DNA from: Bacteroidota bacterium
GTDB taxonomy: Bacteria > Bacteroidota > Ignavibacteria > Kryptoniales > JAKASW01
Direction of reading: 5' to 3'
Assembly (NCBI GenBank): GCA_021812985.1
Contig: JAKAMG010000009.1
Span: 34,896 to 98,895 of the forward strand
Length of the DNA stretch: 64,000 nt
The translations under genes and the position numbers were made by a program. Below, in pieces: positions 17,605 to 25,888 of this stretch (position 1 is the stretch's first letter; each line of letters starts with the position of its first letter). A model generated the notes under the pieces. The model did no database searches and had not been told where the DNA came from. It worked only from the letters and a program-made list of their open reading frames with translations.

Positions 17605-18483
17605 CTATTTCCTCGCACGTTCCATAATTTTATCGAACCATTCCGAAGGAATAGTATACCTTCCGAGGTTCGCATCGTCATTCTTGAGGCCTCCGTGGAA
17701 ATCACTCCCTCCAGATTTCAGCAATGAGTTTTCCTCGGCGAAATTCCGGTAGAGCTCAATCTCCTCATCCGAATGAGACGGGTGTACCACCTCGATCCCG
17801 TCCAATCCATTCTTGACCAGGAACCCGAGAAGATCATTGTTAACGTAGTGCGACGGGTGTGCCAGGAAGCTTAGCCCCCCCGCGCTTCTGATCATCGTTA
17901 TGGCATCGGTCGGAGGGAATGGATGGTTTGCTTCGTAAGCGGGCCGCCCTATGCCTATGTATTTATGGAATACCTCGTCATAGGTGCTGGCGTATCCTTC
18001 TTCAACCATTGTGTTTGCGATATGCGGCCGGCCGACGGACCCCTGGTCTCCAAATTTCTCGATCACCGTCTCGAACTTCAGCGGTATCTTGATTCTGTTC
18101 AGCTTGGCCACAATTCGCTTCGCTCTTCTTATCCTCGCATCTCTGAGTTCAATGAGCTTGGTTTGAAAATATTTATCGGTGTAGTCAATGTAGTAGCCGA
18201 GGAAATGGAGTTGGAATCGCCTGTAACTGGAAGTCACCTCGATACCGGGAATAACCACGACGTCCATTGTGCCCGCGATTTGGACAGCCTCTTCCAGCGA
18301 TGACACTGTATCGTGGTCGCATATTCCGAGCGTACCGATCCCCGCCGCCGCCGCCTTTTCAATCAGGGCCCTGGCAGACAGCGCGCCGTCGGATGAATCC
18401 GTGTGCGTATGCAGATCTATCCCGTGGGTCACAGATTCCTGTTCCGGTTCATATTCAGCTGAATTTCTGACGGAAGTTATCAT
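17605..18483 (-). CDS. PHP-domain phosphoesterase (RNase AM / nucleoside 3',5'-bisphosphate phosphatase type)
   Basis: A 292-residue PHP-fold metal-dependent phosphoesterase. The four PHP motifs are present: DLHTHTDSSDG near the start, ICDHDTV, PGIEVTS and SGGSDFHGG near the end. This COG0613 type includes YciV/RNase AM (5' trimming of small RNAs) and phosphatases of pAp-like nucleotides. The first ATG (18481-18483) overlaps the crp-like gene by 29 bases but has no clear ribosome site; a GTG at 18430-18432 preceded by AGGAA would give a protein starting just before the first metal motif and is a fair alternative. Biological substrate is not decided by sequence. Confidence 0.85.
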   Translation of the reverse strand: MITSVRNSAEYEPEQESVTHGIDLHTHTDSSDGALSARALIEKAAAAGIGTLGICDHDTVSSLEEAVQIAGTMDVVVIPGIEVTSSYRRFQLHFLGYYIDYTDKYFQTKLIELRDARIRRAKRIVAKLNRIKIPLKFETVIEKFGDQGSVGRPHIANTMVEEGYASTYDEVFHKYIGIGRPAYEANHPFPPTDAITMIRSAGGLSFLAHPSHYVNNDLLGFLVKNGLDGIEVVHPSHSDEEIELYRNFAEENSLLKSGGSDFHGGLKNDDANLGRYTIPSEWFDKIMERARK

Positions 18484-19138
18484 AATCGAGTATGACGACG
18501 GTGTTGCCGGCTACCTGAAGCATCTTGAGTTTTTCCATCTTACTGAAGGTGCGGGAAACGGTTTCTCTGGTTGTCCCCGCCATGTTGGCGATCTCCTGCT
18601 GTACAGGGAGGTTGTCTATCTCAACCTTCCCCTGCTTAATCTTTCCACGCTCATCGGCAAACTGGAGGAGGACATAACCAACCCTGTGATAGGCATCCTT
18701 GAGCGACAGGCTCTTGATCAGCGCGTCTGCTCTCCGGAGCCTCTGCGTGAGGTGTCTCAGGAGCGATATGGATATCGTGGGATACTCGTGCAGAAGGCTC
18801 AGAAAATCCTTCCGATGGATCATAAATAGTTCGGCGTCTTCAATCGCCACGACGCTGGCAGACCGAGCCTCGCCGTCGAGGAGTGCCATCTCCCCGAATA
18901 TGTCGCTCGCTCCGAGGATACTGAGTATTACCTCCCTCCCGTCATCGCCGACCCTTACAACCTTCACTTCCCCACTGACAATCACAAACAGCGCGGAGCC
19001 TGATTCCTCCTCCATGAGAATCACATCGCCCTTCCTGTAATTCTTCCTCACGCCGCAAGCACCGATGCGCGAAAAATCCCTTTCTTCAAGCTCCTCGAAT
19101 ATCGGAGCATTCTTTAGAAACTCCATCGCTTCCTTCAT
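18455..19138 (-). CDS. Crp/Fnr-family transcription regulator
   Basis: A 227-residue regulator with an N-terminal cyclic-nucleotide-binding-type barrel (about residues 8-125, with DIFGEMALLDGEARSAS), a dimer helix and a C-terminal helix-turn-helix (about 165-220; NMAGTTRETVSRTFS, with the Glu and Arg used by Crp to read DNA). No cysteine cluster for an Fe-S centre is seen, so it is Crp-like rather than Fnr-like. The ATG at 19136-19138 has AGGAGC seven bases upstream; a longer reading to 19231 includes promoter sequence and is rejected. It leads the run crp-like, PHP, ribH, porZ-like and is divergent from the cysteine desulfurase. Confidence 0.9.
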   Translation of the reverse strand: MKEAMEFLKNAPIFEELEERDFSRIGACGVRKNYRKGDVILMEEESGSALFVIVSGEVKVVRVGDDGREVILSILGASDIFGEMALLDGEARSASVVAIEDAELFMIHRKDFLSLLHEYPTISISLLRHLTQRLRRADALIKSLSLKDAYHRVGYVLLQFADERGKIKQGKVEIDNLPVQQEIANMAGTTRETVSRTFSKMEKLKMLQVAGNTVVILDYDNFRQKFS

Positions 19139-19196
19139 ACCAGTGCTCCTGGATATTTCGTTAGTGATTATTCTGTGCTTATGATTGTTCGATAAA

Positions 19197-19225
19197 AATA
19201 TAGATGCACCCCGATAGAAAGTCAA
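19197..19225 (-). promoter_or_regulatory. Sigma70-type promoter of the Crp/Fnr-led operon
   Basis: On the minus strand TTGACT (19220-19225) and TATATT (19197-19202) are separated by exactly 17 bases. Transcription would start near 19190, about 50 bases before the ATG. No Crp-type palindrome was noticed beside it. Confidence 0.65.
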
Positions 19226-19322
19226 CGACAATAGAATCCGGCATTCCCCCGGTTCATCAGAACTAAATCTTTGTTTTGCAGGTTTTATATTTGGTGACGA
19301 GACACGAACAGCTCCGAAAAAA

Positions 19323-20501
19323 ATGAATAGAATATACCTAGACTATACTGCCACCACCCCAATGGATCGCCGGGTTTACGACTCGATGGCGACCTTTCAC
19401 ACCGAGGTGTTCGGGAACGCGTCGAGCATCCACTCGTTCGGCAGAGAGGCAAAGGCGGCGCTTGAGGAGAGTAGGGAAAAAATCGCGACTCTGATTGGAT
19501 CGAGACCTTCGGAGCTCTTTTTCACAAGTGGCGGCACCGAATCCGATAACGCAGCCCTCTTCGGAATTGCTTCAGTAGCTCCGGGTCACGGAAGGAGACA
19601 CATCGTCATATCTTCCATCGAGCATCACGCGGTGCTTCATGCCGCAGAGCATCTTAAGAATTCAGGCTTCAGTGTGACTTTAGTGGGCGTCGATGAGTCC
19701 GGGTTCCTGGCGCCTTCGCGACTTGAGAGAGCAGTAACCGAAAACACTCTCCTCGTAAGCGTCATACACGCAAATAACGAAATCGGGACGCTCCAGGATC
19801 TGAAAGCACTGGCGGACGTGGCACACGAGAAGGGCGCGCTGTTCCATACCGATGCGGTTCAGTCCTTCGGGAAAGTCCCGTTGGATGTTGCCGGGCTGGG
19901 AGCAGACCTGTCCTCCTTCACCGCGCACAAGCTCTACGGCCCGAAGGGCATCGGAGCGCTATATATAAGGCGGGGAATTGACTTCGAGCCTGTGTTTCAC
20001 GGCGGAGCGCAGGAAAGGAACAGGCGCCCTGGTACCGAGAGCGTGCCGCTTGCCGTCGGATTCGCGACAGCCGCGGAAATTGCCGTCGAGGAACTCGATC
20101 GGGAATCGAAGAGGCTTGCCGAATTGAACGCAGTCATGAGGAAGAGAATTGCCGCTGAGATTCCATCTGCCCTTTTCAACTCTCCGATTGAAGGGGCAAT
20201 ACCAAACATACTCAGCTTATCCATAGACAGCTCACAGATGCAGATCGATGGGGATGCTTTGATTGTAAACCTGGACCTTGAAGGCATCGCCGTAACCAGC
20301 GGGTCGGCCTGTTCATCAGGAAGCCTTCAGCCATCTCACGTTATAAAATCTCTGGGCCGGGACGACATGACGACCGCCGCTACTATTCGCTTTTCGCTCG
20401 GAAGATTCACGACCGAGGCGGAGATCCACCGGGCAGTGGATGTTCTTGCAAACGTAGTTGGAAGGATCGGTAAGAGAAAGCGGACTATTTCAGCCGTCTA
20501 A
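19323..20501 (+). CDS. Cysteine desulfurase, IscS/NifS type
   Basis: A 392-residue PLP enzyme that takes sulfur from cysteine for Fe-S clusters and thiolated tRNA. It shows YLDYTATTP at the start, the TSGGTESDN block, the PLP Lys203 in TAHKLYGPKG, and the sulfur-carrying Cys330 in SGSACSSGS. The short active-site loop after this Cys places it in class II-like NifS/IscS relatives (NifS-type group I has a longer loop); exact subtype is unclear. No scaffold gene (iscU, nifU) is adjacent. Upstream a TATATTTG element (19286-19293) resembles the Bacteroidota -7 box but has no clear partner. Its end overlaps the convergent rsmB-like gene by 17 bases. Confidence 0.92.
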   Translation: MNRIYLDYTATTPMDRRVYDSMATFHTEVFGNASSIHSFGREAKAALEESREKIATLIGSRPSELFFTSGGTESDNAALFGIASVAPGHGRRHIVISSIEHHAVLHAAEHLKNSGFSVTLVGVDESGFLAPSRLERAVTENTLLVSVIHANNEIGTLQDLKALADVAHEKGALFHTDAVQSFGKVPLDVAGLGADLSSFTAHKLYGPKGIGALYIRRGIDFEPVFHGGAQERNRRPGTESVPLAVGFATAAEIAVEELDRESKRLAELNAVMRKRIAAEIPSALFNSPIEGAIPNILSLSIDSSQMQIDGDALIVNLDLEGIAVTSGSACSSGSLQPSHVIKSLGRDDMTTAATIRFSLGRFTTEAEIHRAVDVLANVVGRIGKRKRTISAV

Positions 20502-21798
20502 GCACAGCGGCAAAGAATCCGTCGATGCCGTGCCGATGTGGATAGATTGAAAGAAATCCCTCCTTTGTCAGCTCCTCACGTTTTTCCGGCGAAAGGTGAT
20601 CGCCGGCATCATCGAGAATGAATCTCTTGTCTGCTGCGATGAACGATTCAACCACTCCTCTGTTTTCCTCGAAGAAGATGCTGCAAGTGGAGTAGACGAG
20701 TATTCCTCCCGGCCTTACCAGATCCGAGTAGCGCGTCAGGAGTTCCAATTGATAACGTGAGTGCCGCGTAACACTCTCCCGAGTCAGCCTGAATTTCTTG
20801 TCGGGGTTTCGTCGTATTGTTCCACTCCCCGAACAAGGGGCATCAACTATGACCTTGTCCGCTGAAGAGGTCAGCGAAACCGCGTCGCCGAGGTCACGCT
20901 CGTTCACTTTCAAACGTTCAATCGCGGGATACCCGCATCTCGCGGCGCGCGTACCAAGGTTTCGCAGTCTGGCGTCATCGACATCAAGCGCGTAAATCCG
21001 CGCTCTTCCTCGTGACAGAGATGCCACTTCAAGGCTCTTCCCGCCAGCGCCTGCGCACGCATCTACGATCAGCTCCCCCTCCTGAGGATCGACGATGAGT
21101 CCAACCAGCTGGCTCGCTTCCTCCTGCACCTCGATCATCCCGTCCTTGTAGAGCCGCTCGCTGTTAAGATTGACCCTATTCGAAAAGTACAGACTTAATG
21201 GAGAGTACTGACCGAGCTCCGCGGTAATTCCCTCATCAGCGAGAACGCGAACGGCGTCCTCTCTCGATATCCTGTTAAGGTCAACTCGGATCGACACCTT
21301 AGCTTCGTGGTTGAGAGACGTCATTATGTCCACGCTCTCGCTCCTGACGTCCGGAACAAGCATGTCGGGAAAGAAATCGGGGAATGAATGGGCGAGCGGT
21401 AAATCAGCGCCTTGTTCCGTTATCTTAAGGTGGGCTTCGGTGATGCACGAGAAAAATAGATCGACATGCAGCTCACTGCCGGAAAGCCGGTAGGCCTCTA
21501 GAACCGGACCATATTCCCTTTCCAGATCCTGTACTCTCAAACGCCCGACTATTATCTCGTGGGCGAGGAAGATCGGCAGAGGACCGGGCGCGATCGAGCA
21601 TCTGGTTGAAAGCTCCCGGAGAAGTATAAAATTCCTGACGATGCCGTAGATTTTCTCGTTGATCCATTTCCGGTCGTGGGAGCCGAGGTACCTCCGCTCT
21701 CTGTAGAAATCATGAACCACTCTGTCTGTAGGTAGGGAGGACCTGATGACCCTATCGAGAAGTTCGACGGTGTGACCGGCGAGGGAAGATGTGTTCAT
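20485..21798 (-). CDS. rsmB: 16S rRNA cytosine-C5 methyltransferase, RsmB/Sun family
   Basis: A 437-residue protein with an N-terminal NusB-like RNA-binding region (about 1-140) and a C-terminal SAM-dependent NOL1/NOP2/Sun domain. The SAM loop is VDACAGAGGKS, the motif IV cysteine is in DAPCSGSGT and the catalytic motif VI cysteine in VYSTCSIFFEEN. RsmB methylates C967 of 16S rRNA. The ATG (21796-21798) overlaps the stop of the ppx/gppA-like gene as ATGA, so translation is coupled. Its 3' end overlaps the convergent cysteine desulfurase by 17 bases. Confidence 0.88.
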   Translation of the reverse strand: MNTSSLAGHTVELLDRVIRSSLPTDRVVHDFYRERRYLGSHDRKWINEKIYGIVRNFILLRELSTRCSIAPGPLPIFLAHEIIVGRLRVQDLEREYGPVLEAYRLSGSELHVDLFFSCITEAHLKITEQGADLPLAHSFPDFFPDMLVPDVRSESVDIMTSLNHEAKVSIRVDLNRISREDAVRVLADEGITAELGQYSPLSLYFSNRVNLNSERLYKDGMIEVQEEASQLVGLIVDPQEGELIVDACAGAGGKSLEVASLSRGRARIYALDVDDARLRNLGTRAARCGYPAIERLKVNERDLGDAVSLTSSADKVIVDAPCSGSGTIRRNPDKKFRLTRESVTRHSRYQLELLTRYSDLVRPGGILVYSTCSIFFEENRGVVESFIAADKRFILDDAGDHLSPEKREELTKEGFLSIYPHRHGIDGFFAAVLRRLK

Positions 21799-22721
21799 TT
21801 CGCAGAGAGCTGCATCTGCTTGTAGAGAAGGTATCCGTAACGCAGCCCGCGGTCAGTTGTGATGAAACTTGCGCTCCCTGCCGTTTGGATGACTTTCTTC
21901 AGGATAAGCGCTCCCGCGAGGAGGACGTCTTCTCTGCCTTCAGCCGCGTTCGTCATTTTTCTGATCTCTTTAGGCGATTTCGTCATTAGTACTTCGAAGA
22001 CCGAAAAAAGCGACTTTGCCGACATTTCATAGTTGTTCACAAGCCTCGGATCAAATTCGTATGTGCCCTGTTCGATAAGGGCAAGAGTGGTGGCCGTCCC
22101 CGCAACGGCGATGACTCGGTCAGCTTTGAGCCTGTCGAACGGAAAAGATCTTAACGCTTCGCTTACAAACTTCCCCGCCTCCTCCAGTTCACCGGGGAGC
22201 GGGGGGTTATGATGAAAGAAGCGTTCAGTGATTCTTACGGCACCAATGTTAACGCTTACAAAACTCTCTGGCGCGGCGCCGGTTCCGTAGCTGAGCTCCG
22301 TGCTTCCGCCGCCGATATCGACTACGAGCGAGGTTCCGAAAATATCCGGCGCTCCGCTGACAGCGCCGAGGAAGCCGAGTCGCGCCTCGGTCTCGCCTTC
22401 AATTATTTCGACATCGATTCCGCATTCCTCCTTCACGCGAGCTATGAAAATGTTACGGTTCTTTGCGTCCCTCACAGCGCTCGTGGCAGATGCGATAACA
22501 AGATCGGCATGATATTCCTCCGCTGATGCTTTGTATCTAGTGAGCACATCCAGAGCGCGCGCGACAGAATCGTCGTCAAGCCTTCCTGTCGTGGACACAC
22601 TTTTGCCGATACGCGGGACAGAGTAAAAATCCTTCAGCGGATTTATCCTCATCTCTCCGTCTACATCGCCGATGAGCATCAGAATCGTATTTGTCCCTAT
22701 GTCGATGGAGGCATATCTCAT
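21795..22721 (-). CDS. Exopolyphosphatase / pppGpp phosphatase, Ppx/GppA family
   Basis: A 308-residue ASKHA-fold enzyme with the phosphate-1 loop ASIDIGTNT at the start, the conserved ATSAVRDAKN block, the VVDIGGGSTEL phosphate-2 loop and AVAGTATTLA. It lacks the C-terminal HD-type extension of long E. coli Ppx/GppA, as is usual for Bacteroidota and Actinobacteria short forms. It removes phosphate from polyphosphate or from pppGpp; sequence alone does not choose. It is coupled to rsmB (ATGA overlap) and lies downstream of prmA after a 159-base gap that holds no gene. Confidence 0.9.
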   Translation of the reverse strand: MRYASIDIGTNTILMLIGDVDGEMRINPLKDFYSVPRIGKSVSTTGRLDDDSVARALDVLTRYKASAEEYHADLVIASATSAVRDAKNRNIFIARVKEECGIDVEIIEGETEARLGFLGAVSGAPDIFGTSLVVDIGGGSTELSYGTGAAPESFVSVNIGAVRITERFFHHNPPLPGELEEAGKFVSEALRSFPFDRLKADRVIAVAGTATTLALIEQGTYEFDPRLVNNYEMSAKSLFSVFEVLMTKSPKEIRKMTNAAEGREDVLLAGALILKKVIQTAGSASFITTDRGLRYGYLLYKQMQLSAK

Positions 22722-22880
22722 GGAATGAAAATCTTCTCCTGGTTTTTAGACTGAGACTCCTATAAAAAAACCGCCTTGGCTGGAGTATGAAGCCGTTCGA
22801 AACAATATGAAAGATAGGATGTGGACGGATTGTCCGCCCAGATAAGCGCGATTCGGAACAGAACCGCGTCACTTCCCTGT

Positions 22881-23741
22881 TCAGCCCGCGGAGTATGAGA
22901 AGGCCAGCGCACTCCACTCCGCTTCGTGCAGAGTCTCGATAAGAGTGAATCCTGACTTGGTATAGGAGCCTGTGATATCCTTTTCGTCGAGGGTCAGTAT
23001 GCCCGCAAGGAGGAGCATTCCCCCCTTCCTGCATCTCCTCCTAAGCTCCGGCTCGATGTACAGGAGTGTGTTGCGGTTGAGGTTGGCGACCACGACGTCG
23101 AATTCGGATTCCGCAACCGATGCTACCTCGCCCCTGGACAGCGCCACTCTTTCGGTGACCCCGTTCTTTCTGATGTTCTCGAGCGAGTTCTCAATTGACC
23201 ACTCATCCTTGTCGATCGCTACGCATCCTGCGGCGCCGAGCTTCACGGCGGCGATGGCTAGGACACCAGTGCCGGTTCCAACATCGAGCACCTTTTCGCC
23301 GCCTCGAACGTGTTTCTCCAGTAGCTTTACCATCATCCTTGTGGTCTCATGGTGACCTGTGCCGAACGACATCTTGGGATCGATCTCGATTATTATTTTT
23401 GCGCTGCCCGTATATTCTTTCCAGCTCGGCTTGATGGCAATGTTCGGCGTGACCTCCACTGGAACAATCGATTCTTCCCACTTCATGTTCCAATCCTGGT
23501 TAATGATTTCAGTAAGGTCCGTCGAAAATTTCCCGATCTTCCCTTCCTCCTTCAGATGACCGAGGAATCTTATGACATCTTCACGATATTCGCTCTTCCA
23601 TTTGCCAGCGGCGAAATAGCACTTCAGTCCGTCCTCTTCCTCTACAAAGCCCTCCGCGCCCACGTCGCTCAGGAAGCCGATGATTAGATCGTTCACCTGG
23701 TTGTCCGTGGATATTGACAGCTGGAAATATTTTTCCTTCAT
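22881..23741 (-). CDS. prmA: Ribosomal protein L11 methyltransferase
   Basis: A 286-residue protein with the N-terminal substrate-binding domain and the C-terminal SAM domain of PrmA. The signature FGTGHHETTRMM, the SAM loop LDVGTGTGVLAIAA and the NLNRNTL motif (usually NILAN-like) are visible. PrmA trimethylates ribosomal protein L11. The variant NLNRN, instead of the common N(I/L)xAN, is a mild oddity seen in Bacteroidota-type PrmA. Its ATG overlaps the stop of the M28 peptidase gene (ATGA at 23738-23741). Confidence 0.92.
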   Translation of the reverse strand: MKEKYFQLSISTDNQVNDLIIGFLSDVGAEGFVEEEDGLKCYFAAGKWKSEYREDVIRFLGHLKEEGKIGKFSTDLTEIINQDWNMKWEESIVPVEVTPNIAIKPSWKEYTGSAKIIIEIDPKMSFGTGHHETTRMMVKLLEKHVRGGEKVLDVGTGTGVLAIAAVKLGAAGCVAIDKDEWSIENSLENIRKNGVTERVALSRGEVASVAESEFDVVVANLNRNTLLYIEPELRRRCRKGGMLLLAGILTLDEKDITGSYTKSGFTLIETLHEAEWSALAFSYSAG

Positions 23742-24724
23742 TGTGGTTGCACCGGTATCTTTCTGTAAATCACCCGCAGCAGGACCCGCCCCACAGCCGA
23801 AAGGCTCTCGGGACTACATTTGTCGGGAGTATCCTGAAGCGTGTGCCAGTATTTATAGTTAAAATCTATGAGATCTATCGCCTTCATTCCCACGTTGTCG
23901 AGCTGGAGGTGATCATCGTAGATGGGGTCAATCGTCCGATCAACGAACGCGTCGACGCCCATCTCCGCCGCGGTGTTCCAGAACAGGTCTACCACGTCCC
24001 CAGCGTACTGAACTGAATATCCCTCTCTCGGTATGGCAAGGTCCTTCTGACCGATCATATCGAGGTTGACCGCAAATATCGGCTGATACGAGAACGGCTT
24101 GGTCGCGGCCCAGTATTTCGACCCGAGACAGTAATAGTCCATGTCTCCTTCTTTTCCGTAATCTTCACCGTCCCAGAGTATGATGTCTACTCCGACAGGA
24201 GGGGGAGACTGTCTAAGGCCTCTGGCGATTTCGAGGAGAACTGCAACGCCGCTGGCGCCATCATCAGCCCCGGGTATCGGCTTATCAATCGCGCCGCCTG
24301 GCTCCTGGTCGGCGCGCGGCCTGCTGTCCCAGTGGGCGGACAACAAAACCCTCGTCCTGGATTTCAAATTGAAGTGAGCTACCACGTTCGTCAGGCGGAG
24401 GAGCACGCCGTTGTAACCGGGGACAGTAAAAGTCTGAAGTTCCACGGAGTCGGCATAACTTTTCAACACCTGCTGAAGGTAGCTCAAGCACTGCTGATGC
24501 GCATCGGTGTTCGGAGCACGGGGACCGAACTCAACCTGTTTGGAAAGGTACTCGAAGGCGCTCTTCCCCTCGAACTGAGGGATGGGCACTGCAGGGGTCA
24601 CCGCTGCCTGCACGTTCTGCTCAGGTTTCTGCTCCGGCGCGCGCTTCGAGCATGCCGAAAGGAAAACGGAAATCAATAGGAGAAAGACAATCTTGTTCAC
24701 AAAAGAGTTTAAGGGATGACCCAT
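23738..24724 (-). CDS. M28-family zinc aminopeptidase-like lipoprotein (glutaminyl cyclase-like)
   Basis: A 328-residue protein with a lipoprotein signal (lipobox LSAC, Cys about residue 25) so it is likely attached to the membrane outside the cytoplasm. The M28 zinc-site blocks are present: SAHWDSRP, GADDGASG, DGEDYG, and the later NLDMIGQKD. The closest described relatives in Bacteroidota are bacterial glutaminyl-peptide cyclotransferases and M28 aminopeptidases of the same fold; the DDGASG and WDGED sequences fit the cyclase type, which would modify N-terminal Gln of exported proteins. The ATG at 24722-24724 is chosen because it places the signal correctly, although it lacks a good ribosome site. 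Confidence 0.82.
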   Translation of the reverse strand: MGHPLNSFVNKIVFLLLISVFLSACSKRAPEQKPEQNVQAAVTPAVPIPQFEGKSAFEYLSKQVEFGPRAPNTDAHQQCLSYLQQVLKSYADSVELQTFTVPGYNGVLLRLTNVVAHFNLKSRTRVLLSAHWDSRPRADQEPGGAIDKPIPGADDGASGVAVLLEIARGLRQSPPPVGVDIILWDGEDYGKEGDMDYYCLGSKYWAATKPFSYQPIFAVNLDMIGQKDLAIPREGYSVQYAGDVVDLFWNTAAEMGVDAFVDRTIDPIYDDHLQLDNVGMKAIDLIDFNYKYWHTLQDTPDKCSPESLSAVGRVLLRVIYRKIPVQPQ

Positions 24725-24828
24725 GAATTTGCAATGCGCGCGCAGCCTGGATCTCGCTCCCGGAGCGCGCGACACAGGATTTACCTTGCCTGACCAGAAT
24801 GCGAAGGTGGTACACTGATCTTCCGTGT

Positions 24829-25206
24829 TTAACGGGAGTCACGCTTCTTAGCCTCGAAGAAATGAAGTGCAAAACCTTCGGCGGGACTCACCTCCAAGAA
24901 GTCGCCGTAACTTCCATGCTGGACCGGAAAGGCCCTTGAAAACTCTTCTTCGAGAAGCGCTGCCAGTTCGCCAATCCGTTCTACCTTAAATGTGATGACC
25001 AATTGCGGCGGACTCCCGGCTGTCACCGCAAAATCAAATCCCGGGATCTTGAACTCTGACCATGTCCCGTCCCGATGCTGCGGCGGACCGAAGATCCTGG
25101 CGTAGAAATCGCGTGCTCCTGCCGGGTCCTCCAGAACACAGTGTACGTTTTCCAAACCACGGATGAAGCTTCTTATTTCAGACGGTAATCGCTGCTGACG
25201 CTGCAT
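24829..25206 (-). CDS. VOC / glyoxalase-superfamily protein
   Basis: A 125-residue single-domain protein with the features of the vicinal-oxygen-chelate fold: ENVHCVLEDPAGARDFYARIFG at the start (split across beta1-alpha1), a WSEFKIPGFDFAV beta segment and a closing GFALHFFEA strand carrying the usual metal ligand region. Substrate is unknown. The ATG at 25204-25206 has GGAGGT a few bases upstream within the end of the comF-like gene, with which it overlaps by 29 bases; the longer reading to 25245 is less likely. Divergent members of this family include antibiotic and toxin resistance proteins as well as metabolic enzymes. Confidence 0.65.
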   Translation of the reverse strand: MQRQQRLPSEIRSFIRGLENVHCVLEDPAGARDFYARIFGPPQHRDGTWSEFKIPGFDFAVTAGSPPQLVITFKVERIGELAALLEEEFSRAFPVQHGSYGDFLEVSPAEGFALHFFEAKKRDSR

Positions 25207-25882
25207 AGACCTCCAATGCTCCGTTTTCCTTGAGTACCCTTGCACACTCTTTTATCGTCGACCCCGTTGTGATGACGTCATCGACGAGAAGAACTCTCAT
25301 TCCTTCAATACTCCCCCCAAAATCCTTTCCGATGGCAAATGCACCGGATATATTCTTTCTTCTCCCCTCGGCATCGAGAAGAGTTTGGGTCTGCGTCTGC
25401 CTCTTCCGTATCAGCAGCCCTGGCAGGTGTCGGACTGCAAGCTCTGCGCAAATGCTCGTCGTTATTAGTTCACTCTGATTATAGCCGCGCTCACGGCGGC
25501 GGGCTGGATGGAGAGGAACAGGCGCGACGGCTTCACAAGCCGCCAATTTTTCGTTGACTGCGACGACTCGCGCGATCATCTTGCCGAAAGTGCGGCCGAT
25601 CGCCTCTGCACCGGCATACTTCAGGAGGTGAACCGCTTCCCTCACCCGACGATCCTGCTCAAAGAGGAAGACAGACGTAAGACCGTCTATCGCCTCGTTG
25701 GCGAGAAACTTCTGCTCGATGAGCTGCGTGAAAGTCTCGGTGGCAGGCACCCGCTCGAAGTCCGACCAGCATCTGCCACAGACATAATTCTCACCTCTAT
25801 CGAGCACACGGTCGCAGGTAGAGCACACCGGCGGGTAAATGAAATCGAAGATGGCATTCCCGACTCTTCCGAGGACAACCAT
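25178..25882 (-). CDS. comF: ComF-family phosphoribosyltransferase-like protein
   Basis: A 234-residue protein with an N-terminal zinc ribbon (CSTC and CGRC pairs around residues 20-38) and a type I phosphoribosyltransferase domain with the PRPP loop VLLVDDVITTGST near the C-terminus. The block RRRERGYNQSELI is the ComF signature. Family members take part in DNA uptake in naturally competent bacteria, though many occur in species not known to be competent. The gene begins 6 bases after uvrB and overlaps the VOC gene. Confidence 0.9.
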   Translation of the reverse strand: MVVLGRVGNAIFDFIYPPVCSTCDRVLDRGENYVCGRCWSDFERVPATETFTQLIEQKFLANEAIDGLTSVFLFEQDRRVREAVHLLKYAGAEAIGRTFGKMIARVVAVNEKLAACEAVAPVPLHPARRRERGYNQSELITTSICAELAVRHLPGLLIRKRQTQTQTLLDAEGRRKNISGAFAIGKDFGGSIEGMRVLLVDDVITTGSTIKECARVLKENGALEVYAASAAITV

Positions 25883-25888
25883 TACGGA

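Noticed and set aside
18269..18829. 186-codon plus-strand reading opposite the PHP and Crp/Fnr genes
   Set aside because: Shadow of two well-supported minus-strand genes.
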